A DNA stretch of 64,000 nt from Streptococcus suis 10581. GTDB lineage: Bacteria > Bacillota > Bacilli > Lactobacillales > Streptococcaceae. Location: positions 47,907 through 111,906 of the forward strand of contig ALKQ01000093.1 in assembly GCA_000440235.1 (NCBI GenBank). Reading direction: 5' to 3'. Positions within the stretch are counted from its first letter, which is position 1; every line of letters starts with the position of its first letter. The notes beneath the pieces were generated by a model. That model did not search any database and was not told where the DNA came from. It saw only the letters and a list, made by a program, of their open reading frames with translations. Below are positions 53,205-63,930 of this stretch, piece by piece. Made by a program: the position numbers and the translations under genes.

Positions 53205-54930
53205 AGCTATCCTCCTCTCCTTGTTGTTGCGATTGGTGAATTTCTTGATAAATAGCAGAGCTTCTCAGCAAGTCCTCATGGCGACCAAGTCCAACTTGAC
53301 GCCCTTGTTCCAAGACTAAAATCTGATCAGCTGTCCGTAAACTATTGGTTCTTTGTGATACCATGATTAAGTTCTGACCTGGTAATTCCTGGCGAATAGC
53401 CACTAATAATCGACTCTCCGTCAAATAATCCAGAGCAGAGGTCGCATCATCCAAGATTAAAATCGGTGCTTTCTGTAAAATAGCGCGTGCAATGGTCAAA
53501 CGTTGACGCTGTCCACCAGAAAAATTCTTCCCAAAGGCTTCGACTGGGCTATCCAAACCACCTTTATCCTCTATGAAAGATTTAGCCTGTGCAATTTCTA
53601 ATGCAGACCATAGGTCACTATCAGATATTTCTTCCAATCCTAAAGATAAATTAGAACGTATAGTTCCAGCAAAAAGCTGAGCCTGTTGCGGAACGATGGC
53701 AATTCGCTGCCGCCACTCTTTTAAATTCTTAGGACTTTTTCCATCAATGAAGAGAGAGAGCTGATTTGTTGGCACTGAATAGAGTGCCTGCAATAAATCT
53801 ACTAGGGTGGACTTACCTGACCCAGTTCCCCCGATAATTCCCATAAACTGTCCCTTACGTAAGTCAAAAGTAATGTCAGACAGGGACTCCTCAGCAGATT
53901 TCGGATAAGAAAAGGAAAGATGACGCACAGAAAAGATGATTTCCTTATCCTCACTAACCACTTTTGGCAAACTAGACTCTACATCCTCAGATGTTTGGTC
54001 AAAAACCTCTTGAATACGTTGCGCTGAAATATAGGTCTGGTTGAGAGTAGACACGACCATAATCATCTTGACCAATTCGACTAAAATTTGAAGAAGGTAG
54101 TTGATAAGAGCGACCAACATCCCCTGTTCCAACAAATTGTGTGAAATGGCTATATTTCCCTGCCAGATGAGAATGAGCAAGGTGCCGTTGACCACTAAAA
54201 ATGTTAATGGTGATAAAAGACTAGACCAAAAACCAGCCTGCAATTGTTGCTTCTTATAAATCTGATTTATGCCTTGAAAAGCCTCAATTTCCCGCTCTCT
54301 TTGTCCAAATGCACGAATCACTCGCCAACCAGTCACTGTCTCACGGACCTGCCCCACCAAACCATCTAATTCTTTTCGCATCGATTGATAAATACGGCTG
54401 GTCATAACAGAAATGACTGTCACTATAAAAATCAATAGGATAATCATTCCTAGAAAATAGGCAGATAGACTTGGGCTAATATAGAATGCCATGATGAGCG
54501 AACCAAATACGACAATTGGAGCACGTAAAAACAAACGAAGAAAAGTATTAATACCCGTTTGAATTTGTAAAGTGTCGCTGGTCAATCGTGTCAGCAAGCT
54601 GGATGAGGAAAGAATATCTCGGCTAGACTTGGGAAGGGAAAGAACCTTCTGATACAAGTCATTCGTCAGCTCTTTAGTCACTCCAACCGCTGCTTTAGCT
54701 GAATAATATTGCGCTATTAGTGAAACAATAATTCCAATACATGCTATACCAACCAGTAAAAAAAGCATAGCAACCAGGTTTCCCTGGCTGCCATTTGGAA
54801 TAATTGTATCAACGATATAGGCGATAATTAATGGTACCAAAAGCTCAAAACAAGCTTCCAATAGTTTAAAAACTGGACCTAATATGGATTCCTTAATATA
54901 GTCCTTAAAATATCGTGATAAAAATTTCAT
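53191..54930 (-). CDS. Heterodimeric ABC exporter, subunit A (degenerate ATPase site)
   Basis: 579 residues with an N-terminal membrane domain and an ATPase domain containing GGTGSGKSTLVDLL, signature FSGGQRQRLTIARAI and Walker B ILILDDATSALD. The catalytic Glu is Asp, and the switch region reads VSQRTNS instead of His, the typical non-hydrolysing half of a heterodimeric exporter. Its stop overlaps the start of subunit B by 14 bases. It follows pta by one base. Confidence 0.9.
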   Translation of the reverse strand: MKFLSRYFKDYIKESILGPVFKLLEACFELLVPLIIAYIVDTIIPNGSQGNLVAMLFLLVGIACIGIIVSLIAQYYSAKAAVGVTKELTNDLYQKVLSLPKSSRDILSSSSLLTRLTSDTLQIQTGINTFLRLFLRAPIVVFGSLIMAFYISPSLSAYFLGMIILLIFIVTVISVMTSRIYQSMRKELDGLVGQVRETVTGWRVIRAFGQREREIEAFQGINQIYKKQQLQAGFWSSLLSPLTFLVVNGTLLILIWQGNIAISHNLLEQGMLVALINYLLQILVELVKMIMVVSTLNQTYISAQRIQEVFDQTSEDVESSLPKVVSEDKEIIFSVRHLSFSYPKSAEESLSDITFDLRKGQFMGIIGGTGSGKSTLVDLLQALYSVPTNQLSLFIDGKSPKNLKEWRQRIAIVPQQAQLFAGTIRSNLSLGLEEISDSDLWSALEIAQAKSFIEDKGGLDSPVEAFGKNFSGGQRQRLTIARAILQKAPILILDDATSALDYLTESRLLVAIRQELPGQNLIMVSQRTNSLRTADQILVLEQGRQVGLGRHEDLLRSSAIYQEIHQSQQQGEEDSYETI

Positions 54931-54931
54931 A

Positions 54932-55906
54932 TTAACGGTGCTCCAAAGCCTGAACCGCAGTAATCAAGGTTAAGTTGTAAACATCATCAGGGTTACAACC
55001 ACGAGACAAGTCGTTTACAGGCTGATTCAAACCTTGTAAAACAGGACCTACCGCTGCAAATCCACCCATACGTTCGGCAATTTTATAACCAATATTACCA
55101 GCTGAGATACCTGGGAAGATAAATACAGTCGCTTGACCAGCAACACTCGAACCTGGTGCTTTTAATTTACCTGTGGTAGGAACAAAGGCAGCATCAAATT
55201 GCAATTCACCGTCCAAATCCAACTCCGGACGCAATTTTTGAGCAATTTTTGTAGCTTCAACCACCTTATCTACTTTAGGACCAGCACCAGAGCCTTTTGT
55301 TGAATAGCTGAGCATTGCAACTTTTGGATCAATACCAAACATTTTAGCAGTACGTGCTGAGTTGATAGCGATTTCTGCCAAGGTTTGAGCATCTGGATCA
55401 ATGTTGATAGCACAGTCACCAAAAATATAACGCTCTTCACCTTTTACCATCAAGAAGGCACCTGATGTTTTCGATACACCTGGCTCTGTTTTAATGATTT
55501 GAAGAGCTGGACGAACTGTTGAAGCGGTTGAATGAATCGCACCAGATACCATACCTTCTACTACGCCCATATATACCAACATAACACCAAAGTAGTTAAC
55601 ATCTTTCAACAACTCATGTGCCTGCTCTTCTGATACCTTACCTTTACGGCGCTCTACCAAAGCAGCTACCATCTCATCATATCTATCATAATGAGCTGGG
55701 TCAATAATTTCAAAACCTTCTGTAATCCCTTCAATGTCAAGGTAAATCTTAATACGATCTGGGTTTCCAAGCAAGACGGGGACTACATCCGACTCATTTA
55801 CCAAACGTTTTGTCGCCTGCAAGATACGTGGTTCTTCACCTTCTGGCAATACGATACGTACTTTTTTACCCTCTAGCTTTGTAGCTAATTGCTCAAAAAT
55901 TTTCAT
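54932..55906 (-). CDS. pta: Phosphate acetyltransferase
   Basis: 324 residues, converting acetyl-CoA and phosphate to acetyl phosphate. VRIVLPEGEEPRILQAT at the N terminus, GMVSGAIHSTASTVRPALQI, MLSYSTKGSGAGPKVDKV and FIFPGISAGNIGYKIAERM are signatures. The ATG at 55906, seven bases after AAGGAG, is the start. Its position after a pseudouridine synthase gene is as in other streptococci. In this genome it also links to ethanolamine use, where acetyl-CoA is an end product. Confidence 0.96.
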   Translation of the reverse strand: MKIFEQLATKLEGKKVRIVLPEGEEPRILQATKRLVNESDVVPVLLGNPDRIKIYLDIEGITEGFEIIDPAHYDRYDEMVAALVERRKGKVSEEQAHELLKDVNYFGVMLVYMGVVEGMVSGAIHSTASTVRPALQIIKTEPGVSKTSGAFLMVKGEERYIFGDCAINIDPDAQTLAEIAINSARTAKMFGIDPKVAMLSYSTKGSGAGPKVDKVVEATKIAQKLRPELDLDGELQFDAAFVPTTGKLKAPGSSVAGQATVFIFPGISAGNIGYKIAERMGGFAAVGPVLQGLNQPVNDLSRGCNPDDVYNLTLITAVQALEHR

Positions 55907-55923
55907 GAACAAACTCCTTAAAT

Positions 55924-56817
55924 TTATTTACTTATTAACTGATTGATAACAGCCTGAAAATCCTCAGGAAGCGGTGCTTCCAAATCAATCCTTTCGGCTG
56001 AAAAAGGATTGTCGAAGGCCAAATTATGACAATGCAAGGCTTGACGTTCTATCCCACATTCCAAACTTCCACCATACATATCATCTCCTAACAATGGAAA
56101 TCCAATGTGAGAAAAATGAACACGAATCTGATGAGTCCGTCCAGTATGTAGTTGAATATCTACTAAATGAATATCTCCCCACGATTGCACAACACGATAG
56201 GAAGTATGAGCATATTTTCCATTCTTTGTCACACAACGGGTAATGATGCTATCTTCTGGACGACCGATAGGGGCAATAATATCCCCTGTCTCTTCTAGCT
56301 GCCCATTCCCCTTCACCAAAGCATAATAACGTTTATGAATAAGCTTTGCCTGCAACTGCTTATCGAGTCGTGCATGGGCATAGCCGTGCTTGGCAAACAG
56401 CATAACGCCTGATGTATCCCTATCCAGACGAGTCACAATATGAACCTGCTTATTCTCATAATTCTGCTCAATAAGATAACCTTTTACAAAATTTGCGATT
56501 GTGGATGAATGCAAGGCAGAAGGAATGGAGGCGTAGCCAACTGGCTTATTTATCGCCAGAAAATGATCATCTTCATAGACAATATCCAGCGAAAAGGAAA
56601 TCGGTTTCAAACTTCCCGTTAAATCCTCCTCAGCTGGTATGTCAATTGTAACCCTATCTCCAATATCAAGCAAGTAAGTTGCATTGCGTTCGATACCATT
56701 GACCCAAATATTGCCACCAGTGTACTTGATTTTTGCCAACAAGCCCTTTGAAACACCGTGTTTTTTAAGGAAAGTCTTTATTTTCGTATGCTGGTCAGCA
56801 ATGAATTCAAACCGCAT
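55924..56817 (-). CDS. RluA-family pseudouridine synthase
   Basis: 297 residues. A short S4-like N terminus (FLKKHGVSKGLLAKI) precedes the catalytic domain with the Asp motif TRLDRDTSGVMLFAK and the later LHTGRTHQIRVHFSHIGFPL. It isomerises uridines in rRNA or tRNA. In streptococci the gene sits between nadK and pta and is often called rluD. The start shares its A with the nadK stop (TAATG). Confidence 0.9.
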   Translation of the reverse strand: MRFEFIADQHTKIKTFLKKHGVSKGLLAKIKYTGGNIWVNGIERNATYLLDIGDRVTIDIPAEEDLTGSLKPISFSLDIVYEDDHFLAINKPVGYASIPSALHSSTIANFVKGYLIEQNYENKQVHIVTRLDRDTSGVMLFAKHGYAHARLDKQLQAKLIHKRYYALVKGNGQLEETGDIIAPIGRPEDSIITRCVTKNGKYAHTSYRVVQSWGDIHLVDIQLHTGRTHQIRVHFSHIGFPLLGDDMYGGSLECGIERQALHCHNLAFDNPFSAERIDLEAPLPEDFQAVINQLISK

Positions 56818-57635
56818 TACTCCACCTCTCCAATAAAGGCGTCCTTAACCCGATTCCAAAAACTAGTATGGCTCGGTGTTGCAACAAAATGAATCTTACT
56901 ATTGTCTATCTGATACTCTATACTTTCAATACTATCATAGACAAAAGTCTTATTGTCTACCGCAATCGAGTAACGGTCACTATGCTTTGGTTCAATCACA
57001 ATCTTGTCTTTTTTAGGGACAACAACGGATGAACCTAAGGTGCGGTAAACACGATTGTTCAAACTTGCCACTTCTGCAATCTGCAATGCCTCGATTGTTG
57101 GATGTAAAACAGCACCACCTAATGACTTGTTATAGGCTGTTGAGCCTGTCGGCGTTGAAACCGAAATTCCATCCCCTCTGAAGCGTTCAAAGGGCACATT
57201 GTTAATAATAATATCTGCGACCATGGTCTTAGAAAGACGTTTTACTGTCGCCTCATTTAAGGCACGCGCCTCGACAATGCGACCATCTGTCATCTTGACC
57301 TTAACATTTAAAATCGGATACGATACTCTAGCACCTGTATCAAGCTTAAGATTTTCAATCAACTTGTCCACTTCAAAATCGCGATAATCTGTATAAAACC
57401 CCAAATGACCCGTGTGAATTCCTACAAAACGTACACGATCAATCAACTTTTCATATTTGTGAAAAGCAGATAAAAGCATCCCATCTCCACCGATAGAAAT
57501 GACAATATCTGGATTTTTAGGAGTCAAAATAAAATTTGCTTCTTTTAACTTTGTCCATAATTCTTTGGACACCGCTTCACTCTTAGGATTTCGACTAGCG
57601 AGCAGAGCGATTTTTTTTCTACCTGTATTCTTCAT
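56817..57635 (-). CDS. nadK: NAD kinase
   Basis: 272 residues, making NADP from [21 protein letters not shown] (near 50), [21 protein letters not shown] and [17 protein letters not shown] are family signatures. The start is the ATG at 57635 ([12 protein letters not shown]) or 57644; both lie in the end of relQ. It is in a relQ-nadK-rluD-pta transcript typical of this genus. Confidence 0.95.
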   Translation of the reverse strand: MKNTGRKKIALLASRNPKSEAVSKELWTKLKEANFILTPKNPDIVISIGGDGMLLSAFHKYEKLIDRVRFVGIHTGHLGFYTDYRDFEVDKLIENLKLDTGARVSYPILNVKVKMTDGRIVEARALNEATVKRLSKTMVADIIINNVPFERFRGDGISVSTPTGSTAYNKSLGGAVLHPTIEALQIAEVASLNNRVYRTLGSSVVVPKKDKIVIEPKHSDRYSIAVDNKTFVYDSIESIEYQIDNSKIHFVATPSHTSFWNRVKDAFIGEVE

Positions 57636-58290
57636 CTGTATCATCACTGTTGCCCACACCGTCATTCAGTTTGCGATAGGCAGGATCAAATAAGGCCTGC
57701 GCTTCTTGAATGTCGTTGCGGATTTTTCGCATCTCCTCATCTAATTCATAGGCAATTTTTGCTGTAACTTCCAAGCGTTTCTTGATTTCTTCTGGAAAAT
57801 TCCCCTTATATTTATAATTCAGAGAATGTTCAATTGTAGCCCAGAAATTCATGGAAAGGGTTCGAATCTGGATTTCTGCCAGAACCGTCTCGTTGCCATT
57901 TATAGTATCCACAGGATACTCAATCACCACATGATATGAACGGTAGCCAGAGGCTTTCATATTATTGATATAATCCCGTTCATGCACAATTTGCATATCC
58001 TTGCGTTTCCGCAAAATAGCTAATACTTCTTCAATGTCGTCCACAAATTGAACCATAATCCGAAGACCGGCAATATCTTGCATATCTTGAGCAAGATTTT
58101 CCAATTTGATATGTCGCAGGGCCATTTTTTCTTTAATGGATTCAATCGGTTTTACCCGTCCTGTGACAAACTCAATTGGAGAATGCCGGTTAGCCTTGCG
58201 ATACTGCTTGCGAATCCCCCGCAGTTTGATTTTCAATTCACCAACTGTCTGAATATAGGGGTCTAAAAATTCTTCCCAGTTAAAGTCCAT
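57619..58290 (-). CDS. relQ: Small alarmone synthetase (GTP pyrophosphokinase), RelQ type
   Basis: 223 residues, single synthetase domain. [37 protein letters not shown] and [20 protein letters not shown] are the RelA/SpoT-synthetase motifs; no hydrolase or regulatory domain is present. It makes (p)ppGpp or pGpp under stress. It is divergent from the CYTH gene with an 86-base spacer. Confidence 0.94.
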   Translation of the reverse strand: MDFNWEEFLDPYIQTVGELKIKLRGIRKQYRKANRHSPIEFVTGRVKPIESIKEKMALRHIKLENLAQDMQDIAGLRIMVQFVDDIEEVLAILRKRKDMQIVHERDYINNMKASGYRSYHVVIEYPVDTINGNETVLAEIQIRTLSMNFWATIEHSLNYKYKGNFPEEIKKRLEVTAKIAYELDEEMRKIRNDIQEAQALFDPAYRKLNDGVGNSDDTDEEYR

Positions 58291-58376
58291 ACGGCCCCTT
58301 TCTTGTCAAAACTTTTAAATTGTATTAGAATAACACAAAGACTAATCTATTATAACACATTGAAAGGGTTTACTGC

Positions 58377-58943
58377 ATGAAAAACCACCTTGAAATTGAG
58401 TATAAAACCTTACTGACCAAATCCGAATACAAACGCCTGCTTACTGACTTTTCAGATGTGAGCCCAATTCTTCAAACAAACCACTACATTGATACCCCAG
58501 ACCTAGATATGAAGAATCACCGCTTTTCACTCCGTATTCGTACCTTTGAGGACTCAGCAGAACTAACCTTAAAAATTCCACAAGAAGTCGGCAATCAAGA
58601 ATATAACCAAGTTCTAGACATCCAAACTGCTCATGATTTACTGGAAAATTTTCAACTACCCGTCGGACAAATTTCTGACATTATTTCTGCAACCGAAATT
58701 CCACTTGATAAACTTGCTGTCTGGGGAAGCCTCACAACAAAACGCTATGAGAAACAGACATCTATAGGCCTTATGGCACTCGATGAAAATGATTATGTGG
58801 GACAAAAAGATTACGAATTAGAAGTCGAAGTGACCGATGCAGATGCAGGGAAAATTCTTTTTGATGAATTCCTTAAGAAGAAATCAATTCAATTCAAATA
58901 TGCTAGTAGTAAGGTTGCACGAACAGCTGCGCACATGAAATAA
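58377..58943 (+). CDS. CYTH domain (triphosphate tunnel) protein
   Basis: 188 residues. The N-terminal ExExK motif is LEIEYKTLL, and SLRIRTF, LTLKIPQ and YELEVEV follow, forming the charged tunnel of CYTH enzymes, which hydrolyse inorganic triphosphate or related compounds. It resembles YjbK of Bacillus, also next to the relQ (yjbM) gene there. Start ATG after GAAAGGG. Confidence 0.9.
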   Translation: MKNHLEIEYKTLLTKSEYKRLLTDFSDVSPILQTNHYIDTPDLDMKNHRFSLRIRTFEDSAELTLKIPQEVGNQEYNQVLDIQTAHDLLENFQLPVGQISDIISATEIPLDKLAVWGSLTTKRYEKQTSIGLMALDENDYVGQKDYELEVEVTDADAGKILFDEFLKKKSIQFKYASSKVARTAAHMK

Positions 58944-58947
58944 CTAT

Positions 58948-58977
58948 AAAAAATCAGCCAAATAAGGTTGATTTTTT
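58948..58977 (+). terminator. Terminator after the CYTH gene
   Basis: AAAAAATCAGCC pairs with GGTTGATTTTTT around AAATAA. Confidence 0.82.
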
Positions 58978-58987
58978 AGTTTCACTA

Positions 58988-59016
58988 CTGAAAATTTTTC
59001 ATTTTTTTGATAGAAT
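58988..59016 (+). promoter_or_regulatory. Likely promoter of the prs-cysteine desulfurase operon
   Basis: A good -10 TAGAAT (59011-59016) with a weak -35 CTGAAA (58988-58993) at 17 bases. It lies 70 bases upstream of prs. Confidence 0.5.
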
Positions 59017-59086
59017 AGAACTATCTATTGTAAAAATACTTTTATGTCATCATAAAAGCTCAGTGTGTAAAAGGAGTTACTTTAAA

Positions 59087-60064
59087 ATGGTACAACCACT
59101 CGGTGAACATAACATTAAATTATTCTCACTCAATAGCAACCGTGATATTGCTGAAAAAATTGCTGATTCTGCTGGAATTCCTCTTGGAAAGCTGTCTTCT
59201 CGTCAGTTTTCTGATGGTGAGATTCAAATTAACATTGAAGAATCTGTACGTGGCGTAGACGTCTACATTATCCAATCAACAAGCTATCCGGTCAATAATC
59301 ACTTGTGGGAATTATTGATTATGATCGATGCTTGTAAACGTGCTAGTGCCAACACCATTACAGCAGTCATCCCTTATTTCGGCTATGCTCGTCAGGACCG
59401 TACCGCTTCTCCACGCGAACCAATTACAGCTAAACTAGTTGCAAATATGCTGGTTAAAGCTGGTGTCGACCGTGTATTGACTCTTGATTTGCACGCTTCA
59501 CAAATTCAAGGTTTCTTTGATATTCCAGTAGACAATCTCCTTACAGAACCACTTTTTGCAGCCTACTACATGGAAAAAGGACTCTGCGGAGAAGATGTCG
59601 TCATTGTGAGTCCTAAAAATTCTGGTATCAAACGCGCGCGTAATATCGCTGAATTTCTAAATGCACCGATTGCGATTATCGACTACGCTCAAGATGATTC
59701 TGAGCGTTCTGAAGGCTATATTATCGGTGATGTTGCTGGTAAAAAAGCTATTTTGGTGGATGATATTCTCAATACTGGTCGCACTTTCTCGCAAGCTTCA
59801 AAAATTGTCCAAGAAGGTGGTGCTACTGAAATTTATGCAGTTGCCAGCCACGGTCTCTTTGCAGGAACTGCAGCCCAACTCTTAGATGAAGCACCAATCA
59901 AAGAAATATTAGTTACCGATTCTGTTGCAAGCAAAGAACAGCATCCTAAAAATATCGCCTTCCTAACAGCTAGTGACTTGATTGCAGATGCCATCCACCG
60001 CATCCAAGAACATCAGCCACTCAGCCCACTTTTCAAATTTACTAGTCCTGAAAAAGAAAACTAG
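59087..60064 (+). CDS. prs: Ribose-phosphate pyrophosphokinase (second streptococcal type)
   Basis: 325 residues making [55 protein letters not shown] and the PRPP loop [13 protein letters not shown] are visible. The sequence resembles the prsA2-type enzyme that streptococci carry beside the standard one. ATG at 59087 follows AAAGGAG at 11 bases. The next gene, a cysteine desulfurase, follows in 10 bases. Confidence 0.93.
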   Translation: MVQPLGEHNIKLFSLNSNRDIAEKIADSAGIPLGKLSSRQFSDGEIQINIEESVRGVDVYIIQSTSYPVNNHLWELLIMIDACKRASANTITAVIPYFGYARQDRTASPREPITAKLVANMLVKAGVDRVLTLDLHASQIQGFFDIPVDNLLTEPLFAAYYMEKGLCGEDVVIVSPKNSGIKRARNIAEFLNAPIAIIDYAQDDSERSEGYIIGDVAGKKAILVDDILNTGRTFSQASKIVQEGGATEIYAVASHGLFAGTAAQLLDEAPIKEILVTDSVASKEQHPKNIAFLTASDLIADAIHRIQEHQPLSPLFKFTSPEKEN

Positions 60065-60074
60065 GAGTAACTCT

Positions 60075-61190
60075 TTGATTTATTTAGATAATGCAGCAAC
60101 CACTGCTCTATCTCCTACTGCACTCCAACGGATGATGGAAGTGGCTCAAGAAAATTATGGAAACCCCTCCAGTATTCATCAAAGCGGTCGGAAAGCCAAT
60201 CAATGTCTTAGACAAAGTCGTCAAGAGATTGCTCAGATTCTCTCCGCCTCTCCTGAACAAATTATTTTCACATCTGGAGGCTCCGAAGCTGATACTTTAG
60301 CTATTCAAGGCTATGCACTTGCGCATCAATCCAAAGGAAAACACCTGATTACTACGGCTATCGAACACCATGCTGTGCTCCATACCATGCAGTATCTAGA
60401 GGATCGGTTTGGGTTCGAGGTAACCTATATCCAACCAGTCAATCAAGTAATCACCGCTCAACAAATTCAGGATGCCCTTCGGCCAGATACTATTTTAGTC
60501 AGCGTCATGTTTGCTAACAATGAGACCGGTCAGCTACTTCCCATCAAGGAAATTGGAGAGCTTCTAGCCGATCATCAGGCCGTCTTTCATGTAGATGCTG
60601 TCCAAACAATTGGAAAAATTGCAATTTCTCCCTCTGACTACGGAATTGACTTGCTCGCGGCCTCTGCCCATAAATTCCATGGTCCAAAGGGAACGGGATT
60701 CCTGTATAGTAAAGTTCATAAATTTGATTCCTTGATCCACGGCGGAAAGCAGGAACAGCAACATCGAGCAGGTACTGAGAATCTCCCTGCTATTGCTGCT
60801 ATGGCGACTGCCCTAACAGAACAATATGAGTCCTTAGATACGCATCATAAGCATGTCAGTGAACTGCGACAACATATTATTGAGGGATTATCTGGCTTAG
60901 ACTATTATCTCAATCAGGCTGGACCTCATCTCCCTCATGTCCTTAATATCGGTTTTCCTGGTAAACTTAATGAACAACTCCTTATGCAACTAGATTTAGC
61001 AGGTATCGCTGTTTCTAGTGGTTCTGCATGTACGGCAGGCGTTGTCCAAAATAGCCATGTTTTAGAAGCTATGTATGGAAAAGACTCCCATCGTCTGAAA
61101 GAATCCATTCGTATCAGCCTATCTGAAATCAATACAAAAGAAGAGATAGATACTCTTATCATCGAACTAAAGAAAATACTTGGAGGTTAA
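60075..61190 (+). CDS. Cysteine desulfurase (NifS/IscS family), TTG start
   Basis: 371 residues, a PLP enzyme taking sulfur from cysteine. IYLDNAATTALSPTAL at the start, TSGGSEADTLAIQG, IEHHAVLHT, the Schiff-base lysine in ASAHKFHGPKGTGFLY and the active cysteine loop SSGSACTAGVVQ. The best start is TTG at 60075, seven bases after AGGAG; the family begins exactly there and no ATG is near. Sulfur may go to thiolation of tRNA or FeS clusters. Confidence 0.9.
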   Translation: MIYLDNAATTALSPTALQRMMEVAQENYGNPSSIHQSGRKANQCLRQSRQEIAQILSASPEQIIFTSGGSEADTLAIQGYALAHQSKGKHLITTAIEHHAVLHTMQYLEDRFGFEVTYIQPVNQVITAQQIQDALRPDTILVSVMFANNETGQLLPIKEIGELLADHQAVFHVDAVQTIGKIAISPSDYGIDLLAASAHKFHGPKGTGFLYSKVHKFDSLIHGGKQEQQHRAGTENLPAIAAMATALTEQYESLDTHHKHVSELRQHIIEGLSGLDYYLNQAGPHLPHVLNIGFPGKLNEQLLMQLDLAGIAVSSGSACTAGVVQNSHVLEAMYGKDSHRLKESIRISLSEINTKEEIDTLIIELKKILGG

Positions 61191-61191
61191 A

Positions 61192-61536
61192 ATGGCATTC
61201 CAACAATCAGTTACCTTAAAAGATTGTAATTTTACTTATCACATTAGCCCTGCTATCAAAAAATATACACTCCGTGATAACACCTTTGAACAGACCAAAG
61301 CAGGTCACTATCAGCTTACACGTCTTCTGGAAGAAATTCCAAATTCAAACCAAGGATTCCTCTTGAAAATTATTATCAATCAAGACCTAACTGGTTTTAA
61401 AATTAACATTACCGACAAGTCTGGTCTTCATCTGGTAAACATTTTTAAGCCAGAAAGTAACAAGGTTATTCAAGAAAAATTCTATTTCCTCATGGATAGC
61501 TTGATTGACCGTGACATCTTTACAAAAGAGGCTTAG
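61192..61536 (+). CDS. DUF1831 family protein
   Basis: 114 residues (start MAFQQSVTLKDC after GGAGG). I recognise the family by order and sequence, found after cysteine desulfurase in lactic acid bacteria, but its job is not known. No membrane segment or Cys. It may be an accessory of the desulfurase. Confidence 0.8.
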   Translation: MAFQQSVTLKDCNFTYHISPAIKKYTLRDNTFEQTKAGHYQLTRLLEEIPNSNQGFLLKIIINQDLTGFKINITDKSGLHLVNIFKPESNKVIQEKFYFLMDSLIDRDIFTKEA

Positions 61537-61537
61537 T

Positions 61538-61741
61538 ATGATTGAAATTCACTATCTTGACGCTTACAAGCAAGAACGTATCCAAACATTTGAGAATAAA
61601 GATGCAGCCATTCTGGCTTTTTCCGGTTGCTTAACCCTCCCAGACTATTATCCAGTTACCAGCATTACACAAGACGGACAAGCTCTGGATTACAAAGGGA
61701 CAATCGGAGATCTCTATCGCTATTTACAAACACTAGATTAG
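61538..61741 (+). CDS. DUF4649 family small protein
   Basis: 67 residues (MIEIHYLDAYKQERIQTF). A small acidic protein of unknown role that follows the DUF1831 gene by one base. Conserved order in streptococci is the main support. No motif recognised. Confidence 0.75.
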   Translation: MIEIHYLDAYKQERIQTFENKDAAILAFSGCLTLPDYYPVTSITQDGQALDYKGTIGDLYRYLQTLD

Positions 61742-61767
61742 ACAGTTTCCTGTTTAATCTTTTTTTA
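61737..61767 (+). terminator. Terminator after the DUF4649 gene
   Basis: GATTAGACAG pairs with CTGTTTAATC around TTTC and runs into seven T; the first bases overlap the stop codon. Confidence 0.85.
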
Positions 61768-61778
61768 AAATCAATCTG

Positions 61779-61807
61779 TTGATTTTTTCACAAACTTGGA
61801 CTAGAAT
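61779..61807 (+). promoter_or_regulatory. Promoter of rex
   Basis: TTGATT (61779-61784) and TAGAAT (61802-61807), 17 bases apart, just after the previous terminator. Confidence 0.65.
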
Positions 61808-61875
61808 AGAATAAAGAACTGTTTAATATATAAATAATCGATAAAGCGTATTCTATCGAAATAAAGGAGTCTAAA

Positions 61876-62514
61876 GTGAAAAACGATAAAAAATCTGATA
61901 TTCCACGCGCTACTGCCAAACGTCTATCCCTCTATTATCGCATTTTTAAACGTTTCTATGCAGGAAATATTGAAAAAGCTAGTTCAAAAGAAATTGCCGA
62001 AGCTATCGGAATCGATTCGGCTACCGTCCGCCGAGATTTTTCCTATTTTGGAGAGCTTGGTCGTCGTGGCTTTGGCTACAACGTCAAAGAGTTGATGGAT
62101 TTCTTTGCGGATATTCTAAATGATACCTCCATCACCAATGTTATGCTTGTTGGAGTCGGGAATATGGGGCGGGCCTTGCTACACTATCGCTTCCACGAAC
62201 GAAATAAAATGAAAATAGTCATGGCTTTTGAAGCAGATGATAATCCAGCTGTTGGAACGACAGATGAAAATATCCCAATCCATGCAATCTCAGAAATCAA
62301 GGAACGTATCAGCGAAGCAAACTCTCAGACAGCCATTCTAACGGTACCCAGCGTCAAGGCACAAGAAGTGACCGATATTCTTGTTGAAGCTGGTGTCAAG
62401 GGAATTCTGAGCTTTTCACCAGTTAACTTGTCTGTCCCAAAAGATGTCGTTGTCCAGTATGTTGATTTGACTAGTGAATTACAGACACTACTCTACTTTA
62501 TGCGAAAAGGATAA
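61876..62514 (+). CDS. rex: Redox-sensing transcriptional repressor Rex
   Basis: 212 residues. The N-terminal winged helix (ARAT-like [37 protein letters not shown]) is followed by a Rossmann domain ([16 protein letters not shown]). Rex senses the NADH/NAD ratio and represses fermentation genes such as alcohol dehydrogenases. The start is GTG after AAAGGAG. Possible targets in this window are the two iron alcohol dehydrogenases and pta, but I found only half-site-like sequences near them. Confidence 0.95.
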   Translation: MKNDKKSDIPRATAKRLSLYYRIFKRFYAGNIEKASSKEIAEAIGIDSATVRRDFSYFGELGRRGFGYNVKELMDFFADILNDTSITNVMLVGVGNMGRALLHYRFHERNKMKIVMAFEADDNPAVGTTDENIPIHAISEIKERISEANSQTAILTVPSVKAQEVTDILVEAGVKGILSFSPVNLSVPKDVVVQYVDLTSELQTLLYFMRKG

Positions 62515-62517
62515 GCA

Positions 62518-63210
62518 ATGAAAAAACCAGTTATTGGTATTTCTAGAAATGAATATAAAACAGGGGATCATACAGAACCCCTGCTTTCTTATACCCAGAC
62601 TTGCCTCGTACAAGCTATTGAAGATGCTGGTGGGCTCCCACTCATCCTTCCAGCTACAGAGCCAGATTTGGCAAAATATTATATCCATCTTATTGACAAA
62701 CTCATCCTGACAGGAGGACAAAATGTCCAGCCAAGCTACTATCATGAAGAAAGGACTATTGACAGCGATAATTATCTACCAAAGCGTGACGAGTTTGAAT
62801 TGGCCCTCATAAGGGCTGCCCAAGAAAATCAGAAACCTATCTTCGGTATCTGCCGAGGTCTACAGCTCTACAATGTAGCTCAAGGTGGTAGCCTTCATCA
62901 ATCAATTTCTGAACATTGGCAAGACATAGACGGACAAGAAGTCAGTCAAACGATTCAACTGACTCAAAATAGTCCACTTTACGACATATATAAGTCCGAT
63001 CCGAGTGTAAACTCATTTCACCGTCAGGCTATCAAAGACTTAGCACCTGACTTAGAAATCATTGCACTATCAGATAATCAACAGATTATTGAAGCAGTTC
63101 ATTCAGCCTACCCAACTAAATTTTTAGGGGTTCAATGGCATCCTGAACTACTCTACGGTAAACGTGAGATTGAAAAAGACCTCTTCCACTATATTGTCAA
63201 TAAACTTTAA
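62518..63210 (+). CDS. Class I glutamine amidotransferase-like (peptidase C26) hydrolase
   Basis: 230 residues like gamma-glutamyl-GABA hydrolase (PuuD). PVIGISRN at the start, [14 protein letters not shown], the nucleophile Cys in [27 protein letters not shown] and the His-Glu pair [10 protein letters not shown]. It follows rex by three bases, as in other streptococci. Substrate uncertain. Confidence 0.88.
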   Translation: MKKPVIGISRNEYKTGDHTEPLLSYTQTCLVQAIEDAGGLPLILPATEPDLAKYYIHLIDKLILTGGQNVQPSYYHEERTIDSDNYLPKRDEFELALIRAAQENQKPIFGICRGLQLYNVAQGGSLHQSISEHWQDIDGQEVSQTIQLTQNSPLYDIYKSDPSVNSFHRQAIKDLAPDLEIIALSDNQQIIEAVHSAYPTKFLGVQWHPELLYGKREIEKDLFHYIVNKL

Positions 63211-63887
63211 AATAACTCACTTTCTTCTCTAAAAGAATAGTAATCCTTGTTTCCAACAATTAAATGATCTAATAATACCAGTCCTAGCTTTTCGCAGGAC
63301 TCTTTTAAATTCTCCGTAAATAGCAAATCATTCCTACTAGGTTGTACTGAACCCGACGGGTGGTTATGAACGATGATAATCGATGTTGCCATACATTTTA
63401 CTGCGTAATGCAAAATTTCACGTGGTTCTGCAATGCTACGATTAACACTCCCAATAAAAATCGTTTTTTGACTGATAATCTGGTTCTGTGTATTGAGATA
63501 AAGTGCAACTAGATGCTCCTGCTTCTTATGCCCGATTTCATGAATCATCTTACGTCCCAACTTCTCACTTCCCAAAATTCTCTCATTTAAGAGTAGCTCT
63601 GATTGATTGATACGTTTTCCAAGTTCAATCATAGCCTTAATTTCAATCGCCTTGACGCGCCCAATTCCAGTCAAACTTTGCAATTCTTCAATTGATAGTT
63701 CTCTTAGAGCCGCTAAACTCTCCAAACGATTCAATAATTTATTGGAGAGAATAGAAACAGGTTCTTTTTTTGTCCCAGTTCTAATAAAAATTGCTAGTAG
63801 TTCCTGATTACTGAGACGCTCAGCTCCAACTTCTACTAAACGTTCTCTAGGTAGAATGGCCTCTTCTTTAAATTCAATTTGATACAT
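63207..63887 (-). CDS. radC: RadC family JAMM-domain protein
   Basis: 226 residues. The helix-hairpin-helix part ([20 protein letters not shown]) is followed by an MPN/JAMM metalloprotease-like domain with [17 protein letters not shown]. Named as a DNA repair protein, but a repair role has been disputed and the true function is unknown. It converges on the C26 gene with a 4-base overlap. Confidence 0.93.
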   Translation of the reverse strand: MYQIEFKEEAILPRERLVEVGAERLSNQELLAIFIRTGTKKEPVSILSNKLLNRLESLAALRELSIEELQSLTGIGRVKAIEIKAMIELGKRINQSELLLNERILGSEKLGRKMIHEIGHKKQEHLVALYLNTQNQIISQKTIFIGSVNRSIAEPREILHYAVKCMATSIIIVHNHPSGSVQPSRNDLLFTENLKESCEKLGLVLLDHLIVGNKDYYSFREESELF

Positions 63888-63930
63888 AATTTCCTCCTCA
63901 CCTATCTATTCGTAAAATCTTGCAAAAAAA

